NCBI RefSeq assembly: GCF_003945595.2
Contig: NW_024104378.1
Coordinates: 1,054,489-1,118,488, forward strand
Reading direction: 5' to 3'
Length of the DNA stretch: 64,000 nt
DNA from: Pipra filicauda
Taxonomy: Eukaryota; Chordata; Aves; Passeriformes; Pipridae
Shown here: piece by piece, positions 24,996 through 37,189 of the stretch
Position numbering within the stretch: the stretch's first letter is position 1
Layout: each line of letters starts with the position of its first letter
Position numbers and translations under genes: made by a program
The notes under the pieces: generated by a model
Seen by the model: the letters and a program-made list of their open reading frames with translations, nothing else
Database searches by the model: none
What the model was told of the DNA's origin: nothing

Positions 24996-27900
24996 TATGT
25001 CCTTTATTTGGCTGAGTTTGAGTCTAATTATTTCCAAAGCAGATTTTTTTTGAGGGGAATTTTCCCTGGAATTCATCTTGAGTACATTTTTATCTTTTGC
25101 ACTTTCTAATCCACCTCTAAAACACACAAGATAGACTAAGAGGGAATTAGTAAATAATGATGTGGCTTTGTGCAAGAGTAGTGGGAATATCAAGTTCCTC
25201 TTTTGCAAAAAAATGGGAATTCCAACTTTTTGACAAGGAACAAACTTTTCTTATTATAATAGCAAGGCTGTGCAGCAAAGGGGAAGTACAAAATAACATT
25301 TTTTGAAGCTGCAGAGAAAAGTGAGAATCCTTGGATTCTGGATTACAAATGCAGAAGATAGTGGTTTTCTGTTAGCAATTCCAACTTGGCTTCCTAAACA
25401 ATTGTTTAGGAGCAATTTTGTTTGTTTGTTTGTTTCTTTTAAATGTGCAGAGTTATGGGTTTTATTGTTTTGAAAAATATCTGACAGAAAATACATTCAG
25501 GAAGTGTTTATGAGTAAAGTTTATGTGAGGGTAGTATTGTGTTTGCTCTAACATTTTAGACAAGTAAGGTTAATTGAGGTAAATGGCTATTTCAATTGCA
25601 TGAGTGACCACTTGTCTTTCGCATTTTGATTTATAAAGATCATAAAGGAAGAAATTATCAACCAATAATAGCTGTTAAACTCTCTTGTCAGGCAGCCGCA
25701 GATAGATATATAATTTTTCTTTCAATGATTCATCCAGTTTAGTCTTGAAGTTACTAGGAACAGTAAGATTCCTTCTGCTTTTCTTCCAATAATTATATCT
25801 AGGTAGTAAAGCTCATTGTAAATAACCTACCATAGTATATTTTTTTCTGTATTTTTAGTTACACCTTCTTTTTCCAGCCTGGTTATTTATTCCCTTCCTT
25901 GGTGTTTACACTCTACAGATACTTGAAGTGTATAACATATGGCTTTTGGACATTGTGCAGACAATCAAACATCATTCCTTTAATGTCTCCTCATAAATCA
26001 AACCCTCCAGCTGTTCAGTTTTTTTAATGTATTTTTTCCACATACCCATCATTCTGTTGTCTTTTTCTGGTATTAAAGTACTCAGAACTGTGCAGAAATT
26101 CCTGCCTATAATCCATCCCCCCGGAGGGGGGCTGAGTCATTTACTATTCAGTCACTGACACAGTATCTGTGACCACATACATACCTAGCCCTGAATTCCA
26201 ATTTGGGTTGCTTTCTCACTTCTGATAATTTGGTGCTTTGTAGAATGTCTTTAATTATGGTTAAATAAGATCAACATTTTGGACTGTTTTAAAGCTTGAA
26301 TTAATAAATTTATAATATTTAGAAATTCTAGAAGAGATGCCGTAAATTAACGATCACAGATTTGCATAACGACCAACAGCAAACAAGGACTAAATGTGAT
26401 ACTGTGATGTCAGAGAAGGAGATGTACATGGAACAAATGTTTTGACACGGCATATAGGAAGGAGTTGTAGTATTCACATGCACTAAAGGATAATCAGTAG
26501 TATTATTGAATCAGAAAAATAAGTTAGGAAGGATATAAGACATTACTCAGTCCATTATCCTGCTTAGAGGTAGGATGCAGTATAATTCTTGCTCCTGATG
26601 AATTTATCTTTCCTGTTATTATGTATGTCCACCAAAAAGGCTGTAATTGCTACAGAAAGTCTGTTCCAGTACTTACAAAGCAATCCCACTAGAAGGTTCT
26701 TTCTATTTTTCAACCTTCATAATTTTGATGTTTGATTAAAAGTTGCCTTTTTGCTACTTGAAACAACAAAATTGATGAAATAGGGGGCTGGGACCTGGGT
26801 CCACCTGTTCCTTGCAACAACAACAAAATATTATGAAAGAAATATCATTACCGTGTTGACTGTCATTATTAATCTAGCTCTCTAGTCACAAACTATTTGA
26901 GTAGCCATAATCAGTGCTCTTGAGAATGACTGTCTGGGAGGGAGATGTTGAAAAGAAGAAGTACTATTAATTCAACAAGAAAGGCTTTTTCCATGCCAGA
27001 GATCCAGCTGCTGGTAAAGCTGATTGCAATAGTGTTGTGCTGATTTGTAGCAGCTGAAGGTCTGTGATCTGTGTAGACTGAGTTTGTTTGAAAGACATAG
27101 AACTGTGGTACAATTTTCACCCCGAGTCCTTGCACGGGTACCCAAAGTTTCCTCTGAACTAACCAAATTTCACTTCTCAAATACTATCAATTAAAATATC
27201 TCCTAACAGATAAAAGTATCAGGGCAAGACGCAAAGCCTGCAAAACTGCCCTGAAATACTGTAAGAAGTTATTTATTTTTAAGTTATGTTTAGAACACTT
27301 AATTATTTGGGGGTCTGTGGTGCAAGTACATTGCAAGTGATTTGTGGATTTATTGATACTTCAGTCCAACATTCTAGCTATTGTCAGGAAATGCAGGGAG
27401 ACATCAAGGAGAAAAAGCTACCCAAGTCCAGAAAGTGTTAGTGGTCTGGGAAATGAGCCACATAAGATATTCAAAGCAAAATATAGCACATCTTTTAAAA
27501 GTCTCAAAAGTATTCCAGTTCCCATGTAAGTATTAGCCTTTACTGAAAATGCAGTACAGACATACACTTTTCTTATCTACACATTTCTTATCCAAAATCT
27601 GACTCATTCAATGAATTAGTAGACAGTTTTAAAAGTAGGTACTCAATTTCTCAATTTTGAGGAGTGCTTACTGTAGAAATCAGATGTTCAGACATGACAT
27701 ACCTTCAGCCCTTTGCTGCTAATAAATGAACTAATCATAATATCCTCTGTGTGGATGAGCCTGGAAATTTTTTTTTCCCCAGATTATGTACCCAGAAAAC
27801 ATGTAAGAAATGCTTCATGCCTCAGAGAAGGGTGCAATAGGTAAGAGAAGTTCTCTGGAATTTGCCCCTATCAAGTGCGAATAGGGCCATCAAATACATC

Positions 27901-28807
27901 AAGAGTGTGAGCCAACATCCTCCCTGATGTCCCTCTTAAAAATAACAACAAAGGAAATCCAATAAAATGGCCCCATCCCACAGCTCCATACCACACCATC
28001 ACAATACACTACCACATAGCCTTGTAATTAAAATACACACCTTAATAGTCTACTTCAATCACACAGACCGAATCTCTCCCACAGCTCTCTCCTAGTCAGC
28101 CTCACTGCAGGATTTTTGGGGGAAAAGGATACTGATGTATAACAGACCTAAAAAGTAGTAAAGTTAGACTCTGGGGAACAAAGTGAGGAAAGAAGACTTC
28201 AGAATCAAGATTATCTTACTTAAAATGTCCTGTATCTAATATAATCCTTTCTTACTTAAATTGGGATCCAGTCATGTTAGTGATGGAATTCCTGGTTTTT
28301 AAAGATGATGCTTAAAACTGAATAGAAGATTATTTTATACCACACAAATTGTTTGAAACACACAATTAAGGATGCATGTTTCTGTATACTGTGGATTGTA
28401 TATGTACGTATTAAGTGCATAATTATCTATGCTATTTTTCAAATATATTTCTGCTTTTGGTAAGCCCATGCCACTATTGAATTATGCTCTCTAGTGAAAT
28501 ACAGGAGATAGGAAAGAAACCAAGAGTTAAAGCATCTCCTTCCAATAAAGGATAACTGTAATGTTTCAAGGATAACTGTATCTAGCAGTATCTACCTTAC
28601 TAAACATTAATGCTCTACTAGCATTTAATATGCTACAGTATCTCTATTTTACTGAAGTTTTCAATTCTAAAAGTGATATTTTTCTTCATGATTGACCCCA
28701 TCTAAATGTGGGTAGTCTATGTCTATGCTAGTCAGCTTCATCTCCGTTTATATGCAATGGAAACAAATGGGCATCCCCAGGGAGAAATTGCACCTGTGCC
28801 TGTTTTT
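24996..28807. other. Intergenic spacer, no gene seen
   Basis: AT-rich non-coding sequence. It holds a (GTTT)n run at about 25418-25436 and a short GC-rich hairpin at 26117-26131 next to a TGAGTCA motif. No gene or larger transposon was recognised. Confidence 0.45.
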
Positions 28808-30290
28808 TCCTAAAACAGAACCACAGAATCATGCAGTTTAGAAGCAAACTCTGGAGCTTATCTAGTTCAGTTTCTGGCTCAAAGACAGACCAGTTGCTCA
28901 TGGCTTGTCCAATCTAGTTTTTGAAAATATCCTGGGAAACTTTTTCCAGTGTTAGATCAGCCTAGTGGTAAAAAGTTTTCTCATTTTATGCAATCAGAAT
29001 TTCTGTTAAATCTGAGCTCCAAATGGAATCTCTTGCATTTTATTTTATGCCCATGCACCTCTGAGAAGAGGCTCCCTCTGTCTTTCATATTCCCTTTCAT
29101 GAGGTAATTACAGGCAACAGTAAGGTCCCCCCGAGGCTTCTGTTTCAAAGACTGAACAAACCCAGTTCATGCAGACTCTTCTTGTGCATCCTGTGAGTTG
29201 GCCTCCTGCCCATCCTGGTGGCCTTCCAGTGGGCTCACTTCAGCACATCCATGTCTTTGGCATACCGAATGGCCTAAAACTAGGTGCACTACTCCAGATG
29301 CAGTCTCACAAGGGCTAAATAGAAGCAAAGAAACACTTTGCTCAACCTGCAGAAACAGTGTTAACACAGTTCAGTTGGCCCTCTTTGTTACAAGGGCACA
29401 CTACCAACTTACCTTCAGCGTGTAGTCCATCAGGATGCCCTGGTCCTTTTCTCCTAAGCTGTTTTCCAGATGCTTGAGCCCCAGCCTTCATTGCTGCATG
29501 GAGATATTCCCTCACAGATCCAGGATTTTGTATTTGCCTTAGCACTTGTAAGTTTCCTATCAGACCATTTCTTCAGCTTGTCCAGGTCCCTCTGAAGAGC
29601 AGCTTGTGCTCCTGCATATTGACTGCTCCCCCCAAGTCTGGTATCACCCAAGAAGAGGCTGAGTGTCTCCAGGGACTAGTAATATTGAACAGTATCAGCC
29701 TTGCTGAGGTCAAGATGTACAACTTTTGTTCTTCTGGTGTCCATGGAGCTGGTCAGTTCATCACAGAAATCAGTGGGATTGGTCAGGATTGATTTGCTCT
29801 TTCTAAAACCCCATCACCTTCTTACCCTTCATGTGATCAGCAATGGCTTCCCAGGGGATTTGCTCCATAATCTGCGCAGGGGCTGAGGTGAGGCCAACTG
29901 ACCTGAGTCATCCTGCCTGCCCTTTCTGAAGATGGGTGTGATGCTGACGTTTTCTCAGTCATCAGGAACATCCCCTGACTGCAGTGACCTTTCGAAGATG
30001 ATGGCTCTTTTAACAGTGATGTCAACCAGCTCCCTCAGCACACTCAGATGTAGCTGATCTGTTCCCATGGGTTGCTCAGTTTGCTTTTGTTGTTCCTGAC
30101 ACTGCCTTCCTCTCCTGCAGATGCCATGTCATTCCATAGACTCTGACTTCAGGGGCTGCAATACCCAAGGACACAGCTGCCTAGTGAAAACTGAGAGGAA
30201 AAAAAGAGATGGAGTACCTCTGCCTTTTCCATGCCTATTGTCATTCATGCACATTAATCTTCTACCCACTGGACATATTTCTCTTCAGTA
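28808..30290 (-). repeat. CR1 LINE, long antisense copy with internal deletions
   Basis: The longest CR1 here. Read on the minus strand it covers part of the reverse-transcriptase domain and the C-terminal region. Recognisable blocks are DTRLGGSSQYAGAQAALQRD then LDKLKKWSDRKL (about 29640-29545) and, further upstream, the region equivalent to SPQDWRKANVTPIF (about 29900-30000). The 3' end, at the left, has the CAGAATCAT-type tail at about 28824. Deletions have removed parts of the RT (for example around 29650-29690). No open frame survives. Confidence 0.85.
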
Positions 30291-33200
30291 AATATAAAGA
30301 CAGAGAAGGTTGATTAACTTAGTCTTCATTAATTTTCAGAAGTCTAGAAAACAATGACTTCAATCACATTTCAGCTCCAAATAAACCTTTGTTTTGTGAT
30401 TGACTGTTGCCATTACCAACCTGCACTGGGCTGGTGGCATGTTTGCAGTGGTTGATAGCTGTCTTCAGCAGCCTGGCAGGCTAGGGCCACCACATTGCCC
30501 AAGAAGCAAGGGCTTTGATCAACATCAAAATCAGGGTTTCCAGGGTTTCTTTGTTGTGTTCTGACTTGTATAATGGTTTTAATTACTTGAAGAGTGATTC
30601 ATGGCAGAGGAATACAGCTCCATCATCAATGCGGTCTCAAGCAGTTACTGAGCTTGTGATGATGTGGATCACCAGAAGTCTTCCAGCTCTTTGGAGGTTC
30701 CTGCTGGTGTGCAAAGGACAATGTGCTTGGCTTACTTGTCACATACAGCAATTTTGTATGGTTGGATTTCTGACATGAAATGGTATTAAGTCAAATAAAA
30801 ATGTCAAAGATTACACTTCTCTTCTGAACTAGCACTAAAAAAAGGTGGTACAGAAGATGCCTGCAAAGTATTCAGAAGTACTTGAGGTAAGAGAAGTCAT
30901 TCTTCTGCTGTTGTTTTGCAATGATTTTCTTTTGGGGGCAGTTTTATTCAGAGGAGTAAAGACAGATGTTATCTTTATTGGTTCCTCCAATACTCAATGC
31001 CTCTTGAATGTTGGGCTGTGCTTTTGGATGCCTGGTTTAGCTCACGTTTTAGACATCAAGGTTACGGTAAAAATCAAAACACGTGAATTAACCTGAGAAG
31101 AGCAAACAAGGCAGTTTCAACCTTCAAACTCCTAAAGAGAATGCCCTAAATAAATGTTTGAGGGGTGCAGAGGGGGGGTGTCATGATATTAGTGAGTGAA
31201 ATGAGAAGTAGTATTTATAAGAATGTAAAAATAAATTGATGAAAAAGAAGAAATAGTTTATCTCATTGACCTCTCTGCCAGTGCAGTCCTTCCTATAATA
31301 TCCGTTGTAATAACTGTCCCAGGAGCTGCTTGTCTGCCAAAAGAGCGGTGTTTCCATGGAGTACGCAACACGCTGAGGGTCTGCACGGCTTCCAGCAAGG
31401 GTGAGGAACAGATTCCAGGTGGCTTTAATGCCTTTTCAATCCAAGTCTAAAGCCTACAGTTAGCCCTAGACAACAGTTAATTAAGACCTTCCTGTGCTTA
31501 AAGGCCCTGATTCTCTATAGCAGGCAGTGCCAGATTACCAAGGCAAAAATTATTTTATAGATATTTAGGCTGCTGTAAAGCTATTATAAATTAATCTTGG
31601 CTACTTGTGAGCCTGAAGAGTACATTTGGCAGCAGGAGGAACATGGTATCAATACTACACAGCTGAAGAAGGGAAGGTGGCATCCAGCCACTATTTCTGC
31701 TTTGAATTACCCTGTATTTCCCCTGATGGAGAATCATCGGGAGAGCAAGACTGCTGGGTCTCTGGCTCTTTTGCACCGCTGAAGTGGCAAAAAGCAGCTG
31801 AGGTAAACCTGAGAATTGAAGCTGCACACCTCATTTAATTTAACATTCTAATATATTTTCTTTCTTTTTCTGAGCTCTGTGGCAATTGGCAAAACTTTTG
31901 ATTGGCTTTAATTGCACAATATGTTAAATCATAACTAAGTATTCATCAATATATTAATTACCCACAGCTTTCAGAAGACACTTATCAACGTTGAATAATT
32001 ACATAGATGTACATCTTTCGTAAAATGGTTAATCTTCAATGAGCTAATTTTTTACAATCATTCTGTAATTATTTAAAACTAACTGTATTTAGATTTGGTA
32101 GCATAAATCTTAAAATACCAAATTGCTATTTAAAACAATATTTTAAAAGTCTAAGCTGTGAAAGTTAATCCTACAGAAATATGTCTTCAATAATCAACTA
32201 GTATTTTTTAAAAAATGCAATTAGAATCTTATTAAGTCTAAATTAAAAGCTTATATGAAAACCAATTTAAAAATAGATATTGAAACCTAAGAATTCACAC
32301 TCTTCAGTGTTTGCTCCTATAACAATGCAGACTTAAGAATTTAATAATTTTTTCCAGGTGGACAAAAACAAAAAGGGTTTAAATTTGTAGCTAGTTTCAG
32401 ATTTTAAAGTAAACAGGCTATTTAAATGGAAGGGCATGGTTTGCCGTGTTGTACTCATATGGGAACATTTAATTTTAAACACATCATAAAAATAAGGAGA
32501 TTAACATTTTAAAGAAACTTTGTGCCATTTGAAGAGATTTCATTTTTATTTCAGGTACTGAACTGAACTTGCTTTTTCCAACATGTAAATTCTGAGTCCG
32601 CAACAGGCATAGGGAAGCAAAAGCAAGGATATGGTGGGCAGGCATTCATTTTCACAAGATGAATTAAAGAGAAAAAATCTGTAGAGACCATATGGTACAA
32701 GGGCAACAAAGTATAGTGAAGTGTGCTCAGTCATGGGAGTGACATTGAGTTCAATGCAATTGGTTAAGCCTAAAGCCATGGTTTGCTCTCCTTGTTTTTG
32801 CAGAAGGGTAAAAATCCCAGCTCTCAGTTATTAGTAAGCAAATTTTTGCTCAGTACTTCCCAGCTGGGCTATTATGAGATTCTTCTCTTACCATACCACA
32901 TAATATGCTTATACATTGAAATTTGTGCTTGGCATTTCTTGTATTGTATCCACAAGACAAAAGCAGATTTAGACATAGAAGCAGAGAGACTCCTACAGAG
33001 AAAGCAGCAAGAAAGGGTAGAGTATGAATTCTTTCTGTTATTGCATAGGGATGTGTAATACATGATCTGTAATTGCAGGCTGTGCCTTTTGAGCTCACAT
33101 GTTCAATAATTGATAGTTTCACATACTGGTATCTATCAGGATAACATAATAGCCATATGACAACCATGATTTTACTGACTTTCAGTCACTGTTAAGTATA

Positions 33201-35126
33201 TTTCAGGCTTTCTGGGAAATTTTGCCATCTTTACTATGTATTTAATGAGCACAGAAGTCTATCAAATGTCCATTGTTCTCAAAGGATTGCCTTTGGGAAC
33301 TCAAGGGATGCTTACTTGTTTTTTTTTGTGGAAGAAAGATAATTAACTTATTGGAAGAAAACCAGGCACATTGGAGCAGGGTATCCTTAGAGTGTTTCCA
33401 ACAGTTTGGGGTGGTTTTTCTGAAACATAAATTATCATCTCAGCAGCAGGATTGGGTCATTCGCTCCTGATGAAAATAGTGAAGGGACTAGAACATGGTT
33501 TTCTTTCTCTAGAAGGTTTGTAATAACAAGACCGTATCATCAGCTCTGTGACTTGTCTGTCTCACTGGACGTCTGAGGAAAAGGGTGGTCTTGCAGTAAT
33601 AAAAGGCAGGTATTATGGACAAACACAGTGTGTCATTTGATCTTTCATATCCATCATATAACAGCATATCCTCTGCAGCTCTCTACGTTACCCTAAGTGT
33701 GAAGGCCTGTAAATGTATGTGGCTGATATGTCAGTCATCATGGGGAGTTATTTTTTGGTTTAGTTGCAAAAGAAATCCTCAGCTATTAAAGCATATGGAA
33801 AGTAGCAAGTAGAAATGCCTAGAAAGAGGAGAGTCTCCGTGACATGGGAATTAGCGGTCTTGCAAGGAAAGGGTGTAGGCTGGCCAAGAGTGGATGTCTG
33901 GCAGATGTACTGGCTGTGTTCTGTGAAAGAGACCTCTCTGTAGTTTGAAATACTGCCATACCCACAGGGGTTCGTACGCAGAACTTCACTGGAAAGACAC
34001 TCCGAAGGTCTGAATCAAGGGGCTCCTTCTTTGCTAGGGAGCACTTGCTTTTCATTCTGGTCCCATTGAAGTGTACTGTAGAAACTGCTGATGTGAGTTA
34101 AGTATTTATTAGCATAGAAAAGACTTGTGTAACATAGTCCCTCATGCTTTTCATTGCCTGCTTGAGCTGTTACAGTGGATGGGATTGATACTTAAATCCT
34201 TCTTTTGTCTAAATAGAGGAACACTTTCTGCTTTACAGAGGACTTACTTTCTATGAAAGGATTTTAAAAAAGTGCCTTTCAGTCTTCTTTCTGGCCTCAG
34301 AAGGCTGTTACAGTTACTAAATACAGATGTCCCAAGTAAAATATCTGCCTGCTTAGCAGGAGCTTATTAGGTTTAAGGATCCTCTCTTCTGCCTTTCTGA
34401 GCCTTTGATATATGCTCCAGATAAAGACTTAAAACTCTACTATTTTGCTCCTGTAGAGGTCAAGAAAGAGTCCTGCCATCTATAACATTCATGAGATGAG
34501 ATGAATGTTCGGTTCTTATTCCTCAGTCTTTGAGAGGAAAATCAAAGCCCAAAACATTGGATTAAGTTATCCTTATATCAGTGCAGTTGGGCAACCTTTG
34601 AAGAGTCTGTTCGAGGACCTCCAAATTGCATTTACTTTCCCTCTTTTTCAGACATTCATAATCTCCAGTGACTACAAAAGAGTCAGGCCAACCAGCTTAG
34701 ACAGAGATGTCTCCTTTGTTTAACATTGGTTATGCAATCCAGCTGCAGGACCCTCTTGCTTCTCAAAATCTCAACCTGAGTATGACTCATGATGTTTAGT
34801 TCTATTTGTTCCCTTTGTCCCTCTACCCACTCTCCTGAGTAGTGGTAGACATGTTAAATTCCATGAGAGCTCCAGTCTGTTATACACACATAACAGACTG
34901 GAGCCCAAATACTACAGTCAGGAGAATGGTGCATGATTCTCATTCCTGAATGTTTTATGCCAGAAGTCCTAGCAGAAATCTCAAATATTTATTCTTAAGA
35001 AGACAGTGTTACTTAAGTTCACTACCTTACATTTTTTGTAGTATCTATCTATATAATCTGTAACCCAAAATAATGACCAGAACTAAAAGCGGTGAAAGAG
35101 AGGAAGGTATATATAGTTCATTATCA
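30291..35126. other. Intergenic spacer, no gene seen
   Basis: AT-rich non-coding sequence without recognisable gene or transposon. A perfect 15-bp inverted repeat occurs at 34869-34904 (listed separately). Confidence 0.45.
34869..34904. repeat. Perfect inverted repeat / hairpin
   Basis: A 15-bp arm (GCTCCAGTCTGTTAT), a 6-bp loop (ACACAC) and an exactly complementary 15-bp arm. Pairing stops at both ends of the stem. It is in neither a CR1 nor an LTR. It could be the residue of a small palindromic element or a local inverted duplication; at 15 bp it is short for a microRNA precursor. Confidence 0.85.
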
Positions 35127-35131
35127 TCATG
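35127..35131. repeat. Left target-site duplication of LTR 1
   Basis: TCATG precedes the 5' TG of the LTR and is repeated at 36094-36098 after its terminal CA. Confidence 0.7.
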
Positions 35132-36093
35132 TGTTATAGGTTATAAATCCAATAGGGGAATTTTTCTTCCCCTGCTCCACTGTAAGAAAACAGAGTGAGT
35201 GGGGGGAAGGGGATCAATTAGCCTTACAAAAGAATCTAGCTGACCAGACCGCATTCCTAACGGATGGCCCATCAGGGGCTGGGGGGAGAGGAGAGGAGTT
35301 TTGGGGTGGGGGACTGGCTCCTCTCAGAAGGGAGAGTTCAGACTGTGGAGTTCTCTCTCTGGGACGGAGACAGGGTCTGTGTCCGGGCATTTTTGGAGAA
35401 AAGGCCTGGAAGCCAGTCTTTCTGGCTTTTCATCTTGGTGAGGCCTGACCACCAGCTTCGATCGGCTCACATGCTGCCTTGTGACTCCAGCCGGGACCTA
35501 CTGGGTTTTTTCGTCAGAGAGTTGTGTGCTCGCTGGGAGAGAAGGGAGGAGCCTTGAAACACCGTCATCTGAGAACAACAGTGAGTCCCGTGGGGGTGGA
35601 CTGCCTTCCCTTCTGCCCTTCTTCCATTGGGGGAAGGGTCTCCATTTTTTTTCGGCTTCTCCCGCGATCCGAGACACCCCAGAGCCCTTTCCCGTGTGGT
35701 GACTGCCAGAGCCCGACAGCGCCCCCTGCAGGGCAACGCGAGAACTGCAGGCTCTGCACCTCCGGCGATCAAACAGCGCCCCCTGCCGACCGTGACTAGA
35801 ACGGCGCTAAAGGACAGAGAAGTATTCAGACCTTTTTTTTCTTTTGTTTAAAGGGGACTTTTGGGTACAGGACTATTGTCTAGTTTTTATTTTTTTTGTG
35901 TGTGTTCTGTTACTGTTCTTGCCAACATACGTATATCTTTTAATAAAGGGTTGTTATTTCTTCTGGTTTTTTCCACACTTCCTCGATTAAAGCCCCCTTA
36001 ATTTTGAATTTACAATTGCTGAGAGAGAGGAGTTTGGTTTGTCTCATGACTCATCCTCTTTAGCAAACATTCCAGTCTCTTTAAACTGAGACA
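35132..36093 (+). mobile_element. Solo LTR 1 of an avian endogenous retrovirus (962 bp)
   Basis: The block starts TG (TGTTATAGG), ends CA (GAGACA) and is flanked by a 5-bp direct repeat, as expected for an integrated LTR. It is clearly richer in G+C than its surroundings over about 35270-35810. A polyadenylation signal AATAAA lies at 35942-35947, followed by the avian LTR phrase CCACACTTCCTCGATTAAAG. No retroviral internal genes lie on either side, so it is a solo LTR left by recombination. The 5-bp duplication fits an ERVL-type integrase, but I cannot name the family. Two GC-rich repeats with a CTCF-like core lie inside. Overlapping open frames on both strands are not genes. Confidence 0.75.
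35942..35947 (+). promoter_or_regulatory. LTR 1 polyadenylation signal
   Basis: AATAAA in the 3' third of the LTR, where the R region of avian retroviral LTRs normally carries it. Confidence 0.6.
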
Positions 36094-36098
36094 TCATG
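36094..36098. repeat. Right target-site duplication of LTR 1
   Basis: TCATG, identical to 35127-35131. Confidence 0.7.
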
Positions 36099-37189
36099 AT
36101 AGCGAAAGATTTTAATTTCAGTTAGATGGGTAAGGCAAATGCATGTTACATATAGGAAGCATAAAAATTTTAAGTACTGCTTTATAGAAAGAAATATGTG
36201 TTTTATATATTTCTCAGACTCACTGTCAGTTTGGTAAATCTTGATTTCTTTTAAAATGGGTTTTACATGATGAATATCTTCTGACTTTCTTAAACCTTTC
36301 ACATACCCTGTGATTAGAGCACAGGGAAGTCAAAGGAGTGGATTTCCTTGGGCTGCAGATAGGGTGTTGTAGCTTTAACACTGTGTTTAGCTGGAATGAG
36401 CAAAATGCTCCTGTTTGGCCTTTCTGATCATCTTGCTGGCACAGACAACTGGTGAACATGAGATGCTTTTTCTCTTTTTGCGACCTTCTGATTTGTGGAG
36501 TTTTGCTGTTCATAAACTGTAACATGAGAGGGCTGTGAGAGAATGGGTCAGTCACTTCATTCTCTCTTCAGTGTTTTATCTAGGGTGAATGGATCTGTAC
36601 AACAAAGGCTATCTAATGTCAGAACTTCTGAATTATTCAGGGATTTTCAAAGGCTAAGTGGCTATTCCTTTACCGTCTGAATTATTAATCTTGTTCATTT
36701 ATGTCTTTAAAGAATGATGAAATTAAAAGTGGAGTATGAAAGGAGTGACTTTTTTTTCATATTTTTTTCCAACTGTAGGTTTGATTCTGCTTCCTGATAG
36801 CTCTTTTTAAGTGTATATTAATTCTTCATCCTCAGAATTTCCTGTAGTTTGAAATTCTTTTGCTGTCACGAAAACAGTTGTGATTTGAAAAACAGAACAG
36901 CGTTGAAACTGGTAATACATAAAGCATTTGAACTTATTAATATGACTCAGAAACAGGATAGAAATAAAAGGTGCCATTTCCTATGTGTAAATGGAAAATT
37001 TATGAAATCAAGGGCTGGAAATCTCTTGTGATTGCATTGACAGACCATGAAAATAGCAGGATCTACTTGTAGACTGACTTGAAGGACGTAAAGATCCAGT
37101 ATCAGTCCCAGCAGACCCTCTATGCGAAGTTAGTTTGTGCAAGGAACTGCTGTAGATGTAACAAAATAGCTAAATGCTCCTTTGGAAAC
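36099..37189. other. Spacer between the two solo LTRs
   Basis: AT-rich sequence without gene-like frames. There is no retroviral gag, pol or env trace, so the two LTRs are not the ends of one provirus. Their sequences also differ. Confidence 0.55.

Noticed and set aside
35264..35851. Several overlapping open frames of 64-101 codons on both strands
   Set aside because: They fall in the GC-rich middle of solo LTR 1, where stop codons are rare by composition.
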